Part shown: piece by piece, positions 15,679 to 24,485 of the stretch
Layout: every line of letters begins with the position of its first letter
Numbering within the stretch: the stretch's first letter is position 1
From: Arcicella rigui
Lineage (GTDB): Bacteria; Bacteroidota; Bacteroidia; Cytophagales; Spirosomataceae
DNA length: 64,000 nt
Assembly: GCF_034929435.1 (NCBI RefSeq)
Contig: NZ_JAYFUM010000011.1
Coordinates: 1-64,000 of the forward strand
Direction: 5' to 3'
Program-made: the position numbers and the translations under genes
Notes under the pieces: generated by a model
Database searches by the model: none
What the model saw: only the letters and a program-made list of their open reading frames with translations
Told to the model about the DNA's origin: nothing

Positions 15679-18093
15679 TTAATTGGCTTTCACCCGATTG
15701 TTTTCAGATTCCGAACCTGTTTTGCGATTACGGGTAGCTTTGAGTTTCTGGTTGCCAAACGAGTAATTAAACGATAAGCGTACATTGCGTGAGGCTTGGC
15801 GTTGGTAATAACTGAGGTTGATGTCCTGAAATTCGATTGTGCCGCTTACTTTTTCTGTATAAAAAACGTCGTTGAAACTGAGCGAAAGTTTGCCTTTTCC
15901 TTCAAACATTTTTTGTTGTAAGCCTATCGTCAATGCTCCCATTGGTTTGAGTCGCAAAAATTCCTGTTGTGAATGAGTCATGTACCAGCCGTTGATTTCT
16001 GCTCCTAAGTTTTTCAAAATTTTGATGTTTACATTGATATACGCCAACCAATTGACACGTCCTTGGTCGAAGGTTGCTCCTAAATAATTGGCATTGTAGC
16101 TGTTGTAAATCAGTTGATTACCCCCAAATCCTGAGATTCTTTTACCGATATTTAAAGGGAAATTGAGTTCGACAAAGTAATTTTTATAAGTAGCCAAATT
16201 TTGTGCCGTCGTAAAAGTACGCTTGGTTTCAAGGTCTTGTTGTGGGGCATTTTCTATAATCACATCGTCGGTTTTGTTATAACCCAAAGCAAAGAACGGC
16301 TGTCCGTCGAAAGTCACTTGCATTTTGATTTCGTTGGTCAACTGTGGTTTAAGCAAAGGATTCCCTTTGGTATAAGTCAACGAGTCGATTTGGTACTGAA
16401 AAGGATTTTGCTGTTGGTAACTTGGTCGGTCTATTCTGCGATTGAAAGAGGTAGTCACTGCCAAGTTTTTGTTGATTTTACGGGTCAAATATACGCTTGG
16501 GAACAACTGCAAATAATTACGGTCGAGTACGTTTTGGTTTTCTGCCCGACTAAAACCTGTGGCAATGGTTTGCTCGGCTCGTAGTCCCGTTTGGATTTCC
16601 CATTTTTCACTCAATTTTGTATTAAAATTGATATAGGCTGCATTGATGTTTTCTTTATAATTAAACACATTGCTACGGGCTACATCTAATTGTTGGGCTT
16701 GGTAAAATTTCAAATCGTTGTCGATGGTGGCAAAGCTAACTTTTGCCCCTGTTTCCCATTTGGTATGAGCGTTTACAGGGTAAGTATAATCCAATTTAGC
16801 GGTAAAAAACTTCACTGGATTATCTACCTCTTGCGAAGTTTTGCGGTTAATATCATTGTCTATTACCGTGATAAGGTTCTGGCTTTTAAGACGATAGGTT
16901 ACATAATCTAAATCCACGTTCAATTCTCTTCCTGTGGTATCAAAGCTATGTTTCCAGTTGAGGTTATAGCCGATGTTTGAGCGACTGACAGGTTGCTCGT
17001 TGATAGTCTGGAAAGCATTTTTCAATACTTTACTCGTGGCATCATATACGTTGGTGATGGCTCGGTTTGTACCCGTGCCTTGGCGGTCAAAGCCTGTAAG
17101 GAGGATGCCAAAAGTATTTTTACGATTGATGTAAAAGTCGATACCTGCCCGAACATTGTGTACTTTGGCTTCGTTGGGCATCATGGTAGCATTGTTGAAA
17201 AGGTCGTTGCCAATGATGCGGTCAATTTTGGTGAGTTCGTAATAAGTACGGTCGGCGTAAGTATAATTCCCGAAAACGTTGATTTTTCCTTTGCGATGGT
17301 TGACCGATAGCGTTGGCGACAAGCCTCCAAAAAAGTCGTTGGCACTGCGGTTTACTTCACGGTTGTCGAACCAAGAACCACGAGCCGAAAAACCAATAGA
17401 GCCATTTGTGCCTAAATCGGCATTACGTTTCATAATAATATTGATGATAGCTCCGCCCGAAGCGTCATAACGAGCCGATGGATTTTTGATGACCTCAATT
17501 TTGTCGATGGCATTGCTGGGCATATCACGTAAAACCTGATTCATGTCGGTATATTGCGAAGGTTTGCCATCAATCATAATCGACACCGAAGCTTTGCCTG
17601 CAATAGTGATGCGTTCTTGGGCGATAATCAAGCCAGGTACTTTTTGCAACACTTCTAAAGCGGTGCTTCCTGCCGCCGTTGGGCTACTGGCTACATTGAC
17701 AATCATTTTATCAATGCGTTGTTCTAAAAAAGGCTTTTGAGCCGTTACGGTTACTTCGTCGAGTTGCTTGCTACTGGCTACTAATTGAAGCGTTGGTACT
17801 TGAACAGCCTTGTTTTCTACCACAAAAGTAGGCGACAATAAGCGGTTATAGCCCACCATTGAGGCAGCCATGAGGTACTTGCCATTTTTAACGGCATCGA
17901 AGGTATAATTGCCATCGGCATCGGTTAAGTTGGCTTTTACCATCGACGAATCTTTTGCCGATAACAAGGCGATTGTTGCAAAGGGGGCAGCTTGTTTTTT
18001 CTCATCTAATACTTTACCAGAAACGACCTGTTGGGCAAAACTGAGATTGCCGATAAACATGAGATTGATGAATAGTAAGAGGCTTTTTTTCAT
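15679..18093 (-). CDS. Outer-membrane beta-barrel protein, TonB-receptor-like (CarboxypepD_reg + OMP_b-brl)
   Basis: An 804-residue outer-membrane protein. Signal peptide about 1-20 (ends SFAQ); CarboxypepD_reg-like domain about 22-105; plug about 115-225 with IMIDGKPSQYTD and IEVIKNPSARYDASGGAIINI; then an outer-membrane beta-barrel of the family-3 type with a basic, low-complexity tail. Unlike SusC it has no SusD partner and no long SusC signature, so it may transport small ligands, peptides or metals. The ligand is unknown. The related protein at 49124-51718 has the same layout. It is divergent from upp across a 375-base region containing a large compound hairpin. Confidence 0.9.
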   Translation of the reverse strand: MKKSLLLFINLMFIGNLSFAQQVVSGKVLDEKKQAAPFATIALLSAKDSSMVKANLTDADGNYTFDAVKNGKYLMAASMVGYNRLLSPTFVVENKAVQVPTLQLVASSKQLDEVTVTAQKPFLEQRIDKMIVNVASSPTAAGSTALEVLQKVPGLIIAQERITIAGKASVSIMIDGKPSQYTDMNQVLRDMPSNAIDKIEVIKNPSARYDASGGAIINIIMKRNADLGTNGSIGFSARGSWFDNREVNRSANDFFGGLSPTLSVNHRKGKINVFGNYTYADRTYYELTKIDRIIGNDLFNNATMMPNEAKVHNVRAGIDFYINRKNTFGILLTGFDRQGTGTNRAITNVYDATSKVLKNAFQTINEQPVSRSNIGYNLNWKHSFDTTGRELNVDLDYVTYRLKSQNLITVIDNDINRKTSQEVDNPVKFFTAKLDYTYPVNAHTKWETGAKVSFATIDNDLKFYQAQQLDVARSNVFNYKENINAAYINFNTKLSEKWEIQTGLRAEQTIATGFSRAENQNVLDRNYLQLFPSVYLTRKINKNLAVTTSFNRRIDRPSYQQQNPFQYQIDSLTYTKGNPLLKPQLTNEIKMQVTFDGQPFFALGYNKTDDVIIENAPQQDLETKRTFTTAQNLATYKNYFVELNFPLNIGKRISGFGGNQLIYNSYNANYLGATFDQGRVNWLAYINVNIKILKNLGAEINGWYMTHSQQEFLRLKPMGALTIGLQQKMFEGKGKLSLSFNDVFYTEKVSGTIEFQDINLSYYQRQASRNVRLSFNYSFGNQKLKATRNRKTGSESENNRVKAN

Positions 18094-18142
18094 AATGCTT
18101 GATTAATCAATTTGAAAATTTGCTTTCGCAATTTGAAAATTT

Positions 18143-18264
18143 GGTGATTTGAAAATTTGAAAATGGTCTTTATTTAATTTGAAAGTGTGTCAATTTGAAG
18201 ATTTGAAAATTAAAACTCATCTTCAAATCTTCAAATTGGCACATCTTCAAATTTTCAAATCACC
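18143..18264. repeat. Nested compound hairpin made of TTTGAAAATTTGAAG words
   Basis: Between the receptor (minus) and upp (plus). The inner arms 18187-18207 and 18222-18242 pair over 21 bp with a single wobble. The outer arms 18143-18160 and 18247-18264 (GGTGATTTGAAAATTTGA) pair over 18 bp perfectly. More GATTTGAA words occupy 18110-18142 and 18265-18280. No gene is present in 18094-18468 and no U-tract ends the hairpin. It lies in a divergent promoter region, so effects on either gene are possible. Confidence 0.8.
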
Positions 18265-18468
18265 ACATCTTCAAATCATCTTTCCAGATGCAAAATTCTT
18301 TCTTAGAGTTGCATAAGTAGATAATTTTAGGAGATTTTTCTGGTTAGCATCGAAGAAAAAATGTGTATGAGTACTCGTTGAGAAAGGGAGAAATCGTCAT
18401 TTTCCTTGTTTTTCATCAGATTCTTACTAAATTCAATCCTGATTCAAAACCATCAAACACATAAAGCC

Positions 18469-19113
18469 ATGTTTATTTTAAGCTCAAATAATTCCATCGC
18501 CAATCATTTTATTGCTGAATTACGGGATGTACAAATTCAAAAAGATGCTATGCGTTTCAGAAGAAATATGGAGCGTTTGGGCGAAGTACTGGCTTATGAG
18601 ATTTCTAAAATTCTGGTTTATGAAAAGACCGAAGTACAAAGTCCTTTGGCAATAGCGGAAACAGAATTATTGAGTAATCAACCCGTTTTGGTGACAATTC
18701 TTAGGGCAAGTTTGCCTTTTCATCAAGGCTTTATCAATGTTTTTGACAAAGCCGAAAATGCTTTTATTGGTGCATATCGTGGGAAACATCGTGCCGACGA
18801 AGGTTTTGATGTGGAAATGGATTATATCGCCAGTCCAGATTTGACAAATAAAACGGTGATTTTAATTGACCCAATGCTGGCAACAGGCAAATCATTGCTG
18901 AAATCGTATCAAGCTTTATTGAATCACGGAAAACCGAATAAATTAATCATTGCTTCGGCAATCACTGCACCAGAAGGCTTAGCATATTTACAAGAAAATA
19001 TTCCTGACGCTGAGATTTTTGTGGGAACGGTTGATAAATTTTTGAACGAAAAGTATTACATCGTACCGGGTTTGGGCGATGCTGGCGACTTGGCTTTTGG
19101 CTTGAAACTATAA
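18469..19113 (+). CDS. upp: Uracil phosphoribosyltransferase
   Basis: A 214-residue cytosolic salvage enzyme that makes UMP from uracil and PRPP. The PRPP loop ILIDPMLATGKSLL (about 145-158) is diagnostic. The C-terminal uracil-binding segment YYIVPGLGDAGDLAFG is intact, as is TILRASLPFHQGF. The frame is open 21 codons upstream, but ATG 18469 begins the normal N-terminus (MFILSSNNSI). Its last six bases overlap the convergent DUF2851 gene. Confidence 0.95.
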   Translation: MFILSSNNSIANHFIAELRDVQIQKDAMRFRRNMERLGEVLAYEISKILVYEKTEVQSPLAIAETELLSNQPVLVTILRASLPFHQGFINVFDKAENAFIGAYRGKHRADEGFDVEMDYIASPDLTNKTVILIDPMLATGKSLLKSYQALLNHGKPNKLIIASAITAPEGLAYLQENIPDAEIFVGTVDKFLNEKYYIVPGLGDAGDLAFGLKL

Positions 19114-20394
19114 TTTTTCACGCAATAAACTGATGCCTACTTCACAAGAAAGACATTTTTTCAACTGACAAAACTGATTGAACCACTCGATACCTGCCTG
19201 TGAGTCGAAGGCGGTTTTCATCGGTACTTCAAAATACTGCCAATGTTTTGTAATATTATTGACTTCGGCAGGTAGTTCTTCTAAAAAACGAATGGCTTTT
19301 TCAAGATAGATTTCATCATCTTTTTGCTTGGCGTAAGTCACCAACAGCGGAACGATGGTATTGATAATTACATTTTCAATCGAAGTACTGCCCAAAGTTG
19401 CTACTTTGCCTGTGGCTTTTTTCCCAAAAACATAATGAGCTTGCCAATACTCAGATTGCTTTACTTTCAAGATTTTTGTTACTGATTCAACTTTGTCGAG
19501 ATGAATCAACACGGAAAACAAATTGATATTTTCTTGAATAATACGAGCAAACTGTGCCAAACGAACGGTAGGAAAATTGGCAGGACGCAAACGTAAAAAC
19601 TTCCATTCCTGTACACCAAGTACTTTATTTTGTAGCTGATATTTCGCCGAAAGAAACTGAAATTCTTTCGCTAATTTAGCATGATACTCGTCAGCAAAAT
19701 TGGTCGACGATAAAAAACCTGCTACGCCAAAAAGTAATGCTTCTAACTGAAATAAATTATCACGATGTTTGGCTAATACTTTTAGTGGCAAGGCTTTGGA
19801 AAGTCTAAAAAAAGGTTCTGCATTGAGTTTAAATCCAAAGTTTTTTGCCAAAACTTGATAAGCGGTTTCTTCCCAATCTTGCTTGTTTTCAGTTAAATAT
19901 TGATGCACGAACAAGGATTTATCTTCAAGTCTTTTCATCAAAACCTTGTCTAACATGGCGTACTTTTTCAAATCCGAAACCTTTTGAAATTGGTTTTGGC
20001 AAGCCATTTTTTCTTTACTCTCTAATAATAATTGATACTTTTCGAGCAAAGATTTATCGGTTTTATCGGCAAGTACTAAAGTGGGAATTTGCGTTTGGTC
20101 GCTACGAAGAATTGGCTGGTCGTCTTCCCAAACCACATGAAGAATAACATTTTGATAGGCTTTATCCGTTTGATGGGTATGCGTATTCCAATCTGAAGAT
20201 TTTAAGTGAATTTCCACTGTTCCAACCCATTCAACCTCTCCTATTTGAATACGAGCATCTTGAAAATCAGCACCAGCATCAGTATTGTATCTGCCGATTC
20301 TTAATACTTGAATCAGTTCATTATCAGTAGTTTGCAGACAAGATTTATCAAAATATTGAAACTGCCAAAGAAAGTGTAGGAAAGTTTCGCTCAT
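19108..20394 (-). CDS. DUF2851 family protein
   Basis: A 428-residue soluble protein of the Bacteroidota-specific DUF2851 family. The N-terminal motif block (FLHFLWQFQYFD, GRYNTDAGADFQDARI, WVGTVEIHLKSSDW) and the C-terminal cysteine cluster (WFNQFCQLKKCLSCEVG) are characteristic. Function is unknown. It is often a single-copy housekeeping-type gene in this phylum. It ends tail-to-tail with upp, overlapping by six bases, with no room for separate terminators. Confidence 0.87.
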   Translation of the reverse strand: MSETFLHFLWQFQYFDKSCLQTTDNELIQVLRIGRYNTDAGADFQDARIQIGEVEWVGTVEIHLKSSDWNTHTHQTDKAYQNVILHVVWEDDQPILRSDQTQIPTLVLADKTDKSLLEKYQLLLESKEKMACQNQFQKVSDLKKYAMLDKVLMKRLEDKSLFVHQYLTENKQDWEETAYQVLAKNFGFKLNAEPFFRLSKALPLKVLAKHRDNLFQLEALLFGVAGFLSSTNFADEYHAKLAKEFQFLSAKYQLQNKVLGVQEWKFLRLRPANFPTVRLAQFARIIQENINLFSVLIHLDKVESVTKILKVKQSEYWQAHYVFGKKATGKVATLGSTSIENVIINTIVPLLVTYAKQKDDEIYLEKAIRFLEELPAEVNNITKHWQYFEVPMKTAFDSQAGIEWFNQFCQLKKCLSCEVGISLLREKL

Positions 20395-20472
20395 GGTGTT
20401 TTTGTATATTGTTTGATATACAAAAATAAAAAGTTTAGGGATTTTTTTGACTGTATTTACATTTAAAATCCT

Positions 20473-20520
20473 GTTTTTTCTATTAGCGAGTGAATTAATT
20501 CAACTGCTAATAGAAAAAAC
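20473..20520. other. Perfect 15-bp inverted repeat between two minus-strand genes
   Basis: Arms GTTTTTTCTATTAGC (20473-20487) and GCTAATAGAAAAAAC (20506-20520). The T-tract is in the 5' arm and the A-tract in the 3' arm on both strands, the reverse of a bidirectional terminator, so a standard intrinsic terminator is unlikely. It may stabilise the 3' end of the upstream transcript or act at the 5' leader of the DUF2851 gene. Confidence 0.6.
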
Positions 20521-20550
20521 ATAAAGCCATTATAAGTAAAATCTCCTCCA

Positions 20551-22008
20551 CTATTTACTAACCTCCGCAAGATTTTTTTCTTCCCAACCTGTATCTATTT
20601 CCACATTTGGTAGGGCTTTCTTCAAGGCTTCAACGCCTGCTTTTGTTACTTTACTTTGCCAACAATAGAGTTTTTTCAATGACTTTAGTTTAGCTAAAGA
20701 TTGAATGCCAGCATCGCTGATTTTTGTATCGAACAAATTGAGGTATTCTAAATACTTCAAATCTTGTAATTGCGTAAGACCAGCATCAGTAATAGCGGTA
20801 TGTTCTAAATGCAAACGTGTGAGGTGTTTGAGTTTGGCAAGTTCTGTCAGCGATTTATCTGTAATTTTTGTACTTCCCAATTTCAACCAAATGATTTGCT
20901 CGGATAAATTACTTAGCAAATTGATTTGAGCATCATCAAAACTACGATCATTCACAAAGTTGGCTTCTAAGAAATTTTGTCCGCTGGCTACGGGCATTAC
21001 AATTACGTTTAAGGCTGTCAGTTTTTGAATATCAACATCGCTTGCAGCGGCTACTTTTTCATTGAAAACAGGTGAAATACTTTCGCCAGTACTTTGCGTT
21101 TGTGTAGCTCCGCCTGTTTCTAAAGAAGCCAAAAAGGCTTTTACTTTTTCATCTGGTTTTAGTTGTGCTACTTTTTTATCAAAAGCCGCTCCGTTTTGAA
21201 TCCACCAATGCAAAAGCGAAATTTCTTGTTCCGTCAATGGCGTTTTGCCTTTGGGTGGCATGTGATGTTCGTCTTCTTCGGGCAACAGTAAACGCTTTAT
21301 TAACTCACTATTGGTAGCGTCGTTGGCTTTAATGATTGCCCCATTTTCGCCTCCTTTCATTAATAATTCTTGTTTGTCCATCCGCAAACCGCCTTTGATT
21401 TTATTAGCATTGTGGCAAGACCAACACTTTTGTTCCATCACAGGAGCTACAATATCTTGATACACCAAAGCTTCATTGATATTTTCAATCTTCTTTTTGG
21501 CAATTCCTCCATTAGTACGAGCAGGCAAACCGAAAAGTGAACGAAAAGGCTCAGGCGTATTTGCATACAAATAATCTTCACCGTGCGTCATATTTCCACC
21601 TAAATGCCCTGTGGCTGTGAGTAAAAATACCATCAAGTACAAAGATGGCAAATAAGCTTTTTTCATGATTGGGTCTTGTTGCCAATTGACTTTCATGTAC
21701 CACGACAGGAAAGAAATAAAGGCTACGGCAATGCCCATCCATTGATGCCAGAAGAGCGTATCTTCGTTGTACTCGCCAGAGGAAGAAAGCAAGTAACCAA
21801 AAAGGCAAGAAATAATAGCCGTGAGTGTTCCAACAAGTAATATCGGAGCAATGGCAGGTTGTAAAGAATCGAGTTCTTTTTTACGAGCAATCAATTCTAA
21901 AATCGCTGCAATCATCAACATCCCGATAGGTAAATGCACTACCACGGGGTGAAAATGCCCAAAAAACATTACCCAGTCAGAAGGAGTATTGGCTTGTAAT
22001 ACAATCAT
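20551..22008 (-). CDS. DUF2231 membrane protein fused to c-type cytochrome and leucine-rich repeats
   Basis: A 485-residue three-part protein. Residues 10-140 form four membrane spans of the DUF2231 type, with conserved histidines (FGHFHPVVVHLPIG). Residues 180-290 form a planctomycete-type cytochrome c domain with haem motif C195-W-S-C198-H199 and distal ligand region HHMPPKGKTPLTEQE. Residues about 365-475 are four leucine-rich repeats of LTRLHLEHTAITDAGL type. The haem domain is expected in the periplasm. The protein may be an electron carrier tethered to the inner membrane with an LRR docking surface (inference). No operon partner is certain; the next minus-strand gene upstream is the hypothetical protein at 22084. 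Confidence 0.87.
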   Translation of the reverse strand: MIVLQANTPSDWVMFFGHFHPVVVHLPIGMLMIAAILELIARKKELDSLQPAIAPILLVGTLTAIISCLFGYLLSSSGEYNEDTLFWHQWMGIAVAFISFLSWYMKVNWQQDPIMKKAYLPSLYLMVFLLTATGHLGGNMTHGEDYLYANTPEPFRSLFGLPARTNGGIAKKKIENINEALVYQDIVAPVMEQKCWSCHNANKIKGGLRMDKQELLMKGGENGAIIKANDATNSELIKRLLLPEEDEHHMPPKGKTPLTEQEISLLHWWIQNGAAFDKKVAQLKPDEKVKAFLASLETGGATQTQSTGESISPVFNEKVAAASDVDIQKLTALNVIVMPVASGQNFLEANFVNDRSFDDAQINLLSNLSEQIIWLKLGSTKITDKSLTELAKLKHLTRLHLEHTAITDAGLTQLQDLKYLEYLNLFDTKISDAGIQSLAKLKSLKKLYCWQSKVTKAGVEALKKALPNVEIDTGWEEKNLAEVSK

Positions 22009-22032
22009 TGTTTTGAATAGCTTTAAGTTTTT

Positions 22033-22070
22033 AGCTATGAGTTTTGAGCTGTGAGCTTTGAGCTTTTTTT
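22033..22070. repeat. AGCTnTGAG word repeat
   Basis: Alternating AGCTATGAG, TTTTGAGCTGTGAG and CTTTGAGCT words end in a T-run on the plus strand. The same vocabulary appears at 62496-62574 and 2706-2730. Probably a 3'-UTR repeat of the minus-strand gene at 22084. Function is unknown. Confidence 0.45.
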
Positions 22071-22083
22071 ATTTCCAAGGCTA

Positions 22084-22767
22084 TTAAATCTCATTTTTTG
22101 ATAAATAATCTATCACCTCTTCGCACCATTTTAATTCTTGGTAATAATCTTTACCATTTTTTATTAAGTTTCTATAATATTCTAAATATTCTTCACATCG
22201 TGAAGCATAGCGAGGATCATGGCATAGCTTTGAAATAATGATAATTTTAATATACTTTTCTGGCCCATTAAACCAAGCATTTTTCCACTCAAGCGTTGGC
22301 AGGCTATCCCAAAGTGCTAAAACATTTTCGAGGTTGCTGTACTTTTGATATGCTGGAAGATATAACTCTACAAAATTCTTCTTAAATACCTCAGCCGCTA
22401 TTTTAACATCTTCTTGTGATTTGATAATAAAATGAGTCTTTTCTAATGCATCTATTATTTCTTGAGTACATATATAAAGTGTCGAACTATCTTCTGAAAA
22501 TACTTTTTTGTTGGTTATTTCGAACATTAAATCCTGTACTTTCTTGAAACTTATGATAGGACTACTTAAGCTCAAATAATTATTTGATTTTTGAGTAAAG
22601 TAAGATATGTTTACAGTTCCTTCATTCTTTTGTACAAGCCCATAAGCTCCATATATTGGAGCAAATTTGTAATTATGTTCTTTCAAAAAATCTTTGAGTT
22701 CTTCTTTTAACCATTTCCGAATAACTCCTTGACTATACATTGTTCTTTTTATTTCGTAATCATCCAT
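22084..22767 (-). CDS. Hypothetical cytosolic protein (paralogue of the gene at 14801)
   Basis: A 227-residue soluble protein of unrecognised family. It shares with the 14801-15478 product the N-terminal amphipathic helix (IRKWLKEELKDFLKEHNYKF), a central helix before a tryptophan-containing loop, and the C-terminal motif IISKLCHDPRYASRCEEYL. It lies 82 bases downstream of the propeller gene at 22850-23923 on the same strand, so the two may be co-transcribed as a pair. Low GC and repeat-rich surroundings are compatible with horizontal acquisition. Function is unknown. Confidence 0.75.
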   Translation of the reverse strand: MDDYEIKRTMYSQGVIRKWLKEELKDFLKEHNYKFAPIYGAYGLVQKNEGTVNISYFTQKSNNYLSLSSPIISFKKVQDLMFEITNKKVFSEDSSTLYICTQEIIDALEKTHFIIKSQEDVKIAAEVFKKNFVELYLPAYQKYSNLENVLALWDSLPTLEWKNAWFNGPEKYIKIIIISKLCHDPRYASRCEEYLEYYRNLIKNGKDYYQELKWCEEVIDYLSKNEI

Positions 22768-22849
22768 GTTTTAAGGGTTTAAAGTTGTTTTATAAGTGGT
22801 TGGTCGGGAGGTGCCAACATAAATTACTGATGGCTTTATTTACACAATG

Positions 22850-23923
22850 TTATGCCTCCAGATGAAATTTTGAAAGAATCGTTAATGTCCCTTCTCTATC
22901 AAGAACGTAAAGTTTATTATTTGCAAAATCTATTTTATTTAAACCTTTAAATAAATCACTACTAATTTCTCTACTTGTCCATGTTATTTCTCTTGTCTTT
23001 CGGTTAAAAATACCAACAAATGAAGAATCTTTAGCCCACTCTTGTTGACCAAAAAATATTTCATCATCGTACCACACTGGGAGATAACCAGCTAAGGTAG
23101 CCTTAATTTGATGTTTTTCACAAGTTGCTAAAATGTCATAATATAAATATGTTTCCTCAGGATTATTCAAATCACATTCCCAATAGATATTATTATCAAT
23201 TCCGAATATTACACCCTTCTGATAATCTATCGTACTCCTTTGGGCTTGTATAAATATTTCCCAATTACCCCATTCTGCTGGAATATTGATTGGAGTAGTT
23301 AAATGATAAACTTTCACTCCTGTTTCAACAGAAATACCTAATAGATGCCCTAAGTTCGTTACTACCCATAAAGTGTTTTCAAATAAACCGATTATTCTTT
23401 CTATTGCATTATTGGCTAAAGCTTTATGCTCTCCTTGATTGTATTTTCTTTCTTCATTAAGTGTGAATTGCCAACATGAATTACCATTGGTGGGGTCGTA
23501 ACAAGAAAGTGATTCTTTATCAATATCAAATAAGAAATCGCCAAAACTAAAGAATGAAATATAAAAATCTTTTTTCCAAAGAAGTTTCTTCTTTGTTAAA
23601 TCATAACAAATTGTTTCAGGAAAACTTCGATTATGCAGTATAAGAACGCTGTTTGTGTCTCGTATCAACATATATCTATTGTCTATTCCATTTATAAATG
23701 AATACGACTTGGTGTCAAAAAGATAATTAACTTCTTTATAAATATCCTCAATATAAATATAATGACTATCCACTTTTTCACAACGGAATTTGTTTTCTAA
23801 TACTATTAGAGGTTGAATTTCTGTTATTTTAAGAATTCCAAACGAAAAGCCATCTTTTAGATAGCAATCATTTCCTAAAAGAATAAATGTTGCATAGTCA
23901 TTTTTTAATTTTATTCTTTTCAT
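22850..23923 (-). CDS. PQQ-like beta-propeller protein, cytosolic
   Basis: A 357-residue protein with repeated blade motifs of the PQQ/WD-like type: CYDLTKKKLLWKKD, SCYDPTNGNSCWQFT, SVETGVKVYHL, FNRKTREITWTSRE, then LYVLDREGTL. No signal peptide is seen from the chosen start, so it is probably cytosolic, unlike quinoprotein dehydrogenases. The ATG at 23923 (MKRIKLKND) is chosen. The frame extends to a TTG at 24124, but that extension crosses the conserved palindrome at 23947 and the repeat array and has no blade pattern. The gene at 62970 has similar blades and a shared upstream module. Function is unknown; it may bind a protein or glycan partner. Confidence 0.75.
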   Translation of the reverse strand: MKRIKLKNDYATFILLGNDCYLKDGFSFGILKITEIQPLIVLENKFRCEKVDSHYIYIEDIYKEVNYLFDTKSYSFINGIDNRYMLIRDTNSVLILHNRSFPETICYDLTKKKLLWKKDFYISFFSFGDFLFDIDKESLSCYDPTNGNSCWQFTLNEERKYNQGEHKALANNAIERIIGLFENTLWVVTNLGHLLGISVETGVKVYHLTTPINIPAEWGNWEIFIQAQRSTIDYQKGVIFGIDNNIYWECDLNNPEETYLYYDILATCEKHQIKATLAGYLPVWYDDEIFFGQQEWAKDSSFVGIFNRKTREITWTSREISSDLFKGLNKIDFANNKLYVLDREGTLTILSKFHLEA

Positions 23924-23946
23924 TTTGTTTACTTGGCTGATTCCTC

Positions 23947-23969
23947 GCAATGTTACATTGCAAAAATGC
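23947..23969 (-). promoter_or_regulatory. 23-bp conserved block with 15-bp palindrome, propeller locus 1
   Basis: GCAATGTTACATTGC (23947-23961) is a perfect 7+1+7 palindrome, followed by AAAAATGC. The whole 23-mer recurs exactly, in the same orientation relative to the gene, at 62821-62843. It begins 23 bases upstream of the start codon chosen for the propeller gene, as expected of an operator or leader element. Confidence 0.7.
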
Positions 23970-24113
23970 AACACATTTTTATAAATATTCTCAAAGTTTT
24001 GGACTAAGTGTTGCCTTAAAATTTCCTTGACGAGTCTCCCGACCCTTGCTGTTTGGAAGGAAATATCCATAAATTCCATAATACAAACAAAAGTGAGTTC
24101 TAATACAGCCTTT

Positions 24114-24370
24114 CTGAGCTTCAACTCAGTTTAAGCGAGCTAAGACTCAGATTTATTGACTACTAACTCAGTGTGGACGAGCTGGTACTCAGATTTTCTG
24201 AGCTTCAATACAGTTTAAGCGAGCTTTAACTCAGATTTTTTGAGTACTAACTCTGTATTGGGAAGCTGGTACTCAGATTTTCTGTATTCCAGCTCGTTAA
24301 ATCTGTATTGGAATACAGAAAATCTGAGCTACAATACAGTTTTAGTGAGCTAAAACTCTGATTTACTGAA
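24114..24370. repeat. Array of about twelve degenerate 21-bp repeats with 84-bp higher-order period
   Basis: Units resemble GAGCTnnnACTCAGATTTTCT. Two consecutive 84-base blocks (24114-24197 and 24198-24281; 4 x 21) align almost base for base, including ending in the same GCTGGTACTCAGATTTT. Four more units of altered phase follow, in which TCTGTATT and AATACAGA form local dyads. All plus-strand frames are broken by stops, so it is not a conserved coding repeat. It lies upstream of the propeller gene, as the similar array at 62577-62785 does for the second propeller gene. Confidence 0.8.
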
Positions 24371-24397
24371 GGCATGACTACGAGTCATGCCTTCAGT
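24365..24397. repeat. 33-bp palindromic unit, copy 2
   Basis: Perfect 15-bp arms ACTGAAGGCATGACT and AGTCATGCCTTCAGT around loop ACG. Same length and outer sequence as 14511-14543, with compensatory change in the arms. Overlaps the end of the 21-bp repeat array. Confidence 0.75.
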
Positions 24398-24418
24398 GAA
24401 CACTCCCAAAAAATTCAC

Positions 24419-24484
24419 TCCTCATTCCGCACTCAAAACTCAGCACTAAAATCACTCCTCATTCCACACTTCAAACTCATCACG
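24419..24484. repeat. CTCAAAACTCAGCACT word repeat at the 3' end of the NHL gene
   Basis: Two imperfect copies of CACTCCTCATTCCGCACTCAAAACTC-type sequence lie directly before the stop codon of the minus-strand gene. Same vocabulary as 104-160, including an exact 16-mer. Confidence 0.55.
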
Positions 24485-24485
24485 C

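Noticed and set aside
20473..20520. Classical intrinsic terminator
   Set aside because: The T-tract precedes the stem and the A-tract follows it on both strands, the reverse of what termination needs.
23924..24124. N-terminal extension of the propeller gene from TTG 24124
   Set aside because: It crosses the conserved palindrome and array edge and lacks the blade pattern. The ATG at 23923 gives a complete propeller start.
24114..24370. Possible CRISPR array
   Set aside because: Repeats are contiguous and degenerate without unique spacers, and no cas genes are nearby.
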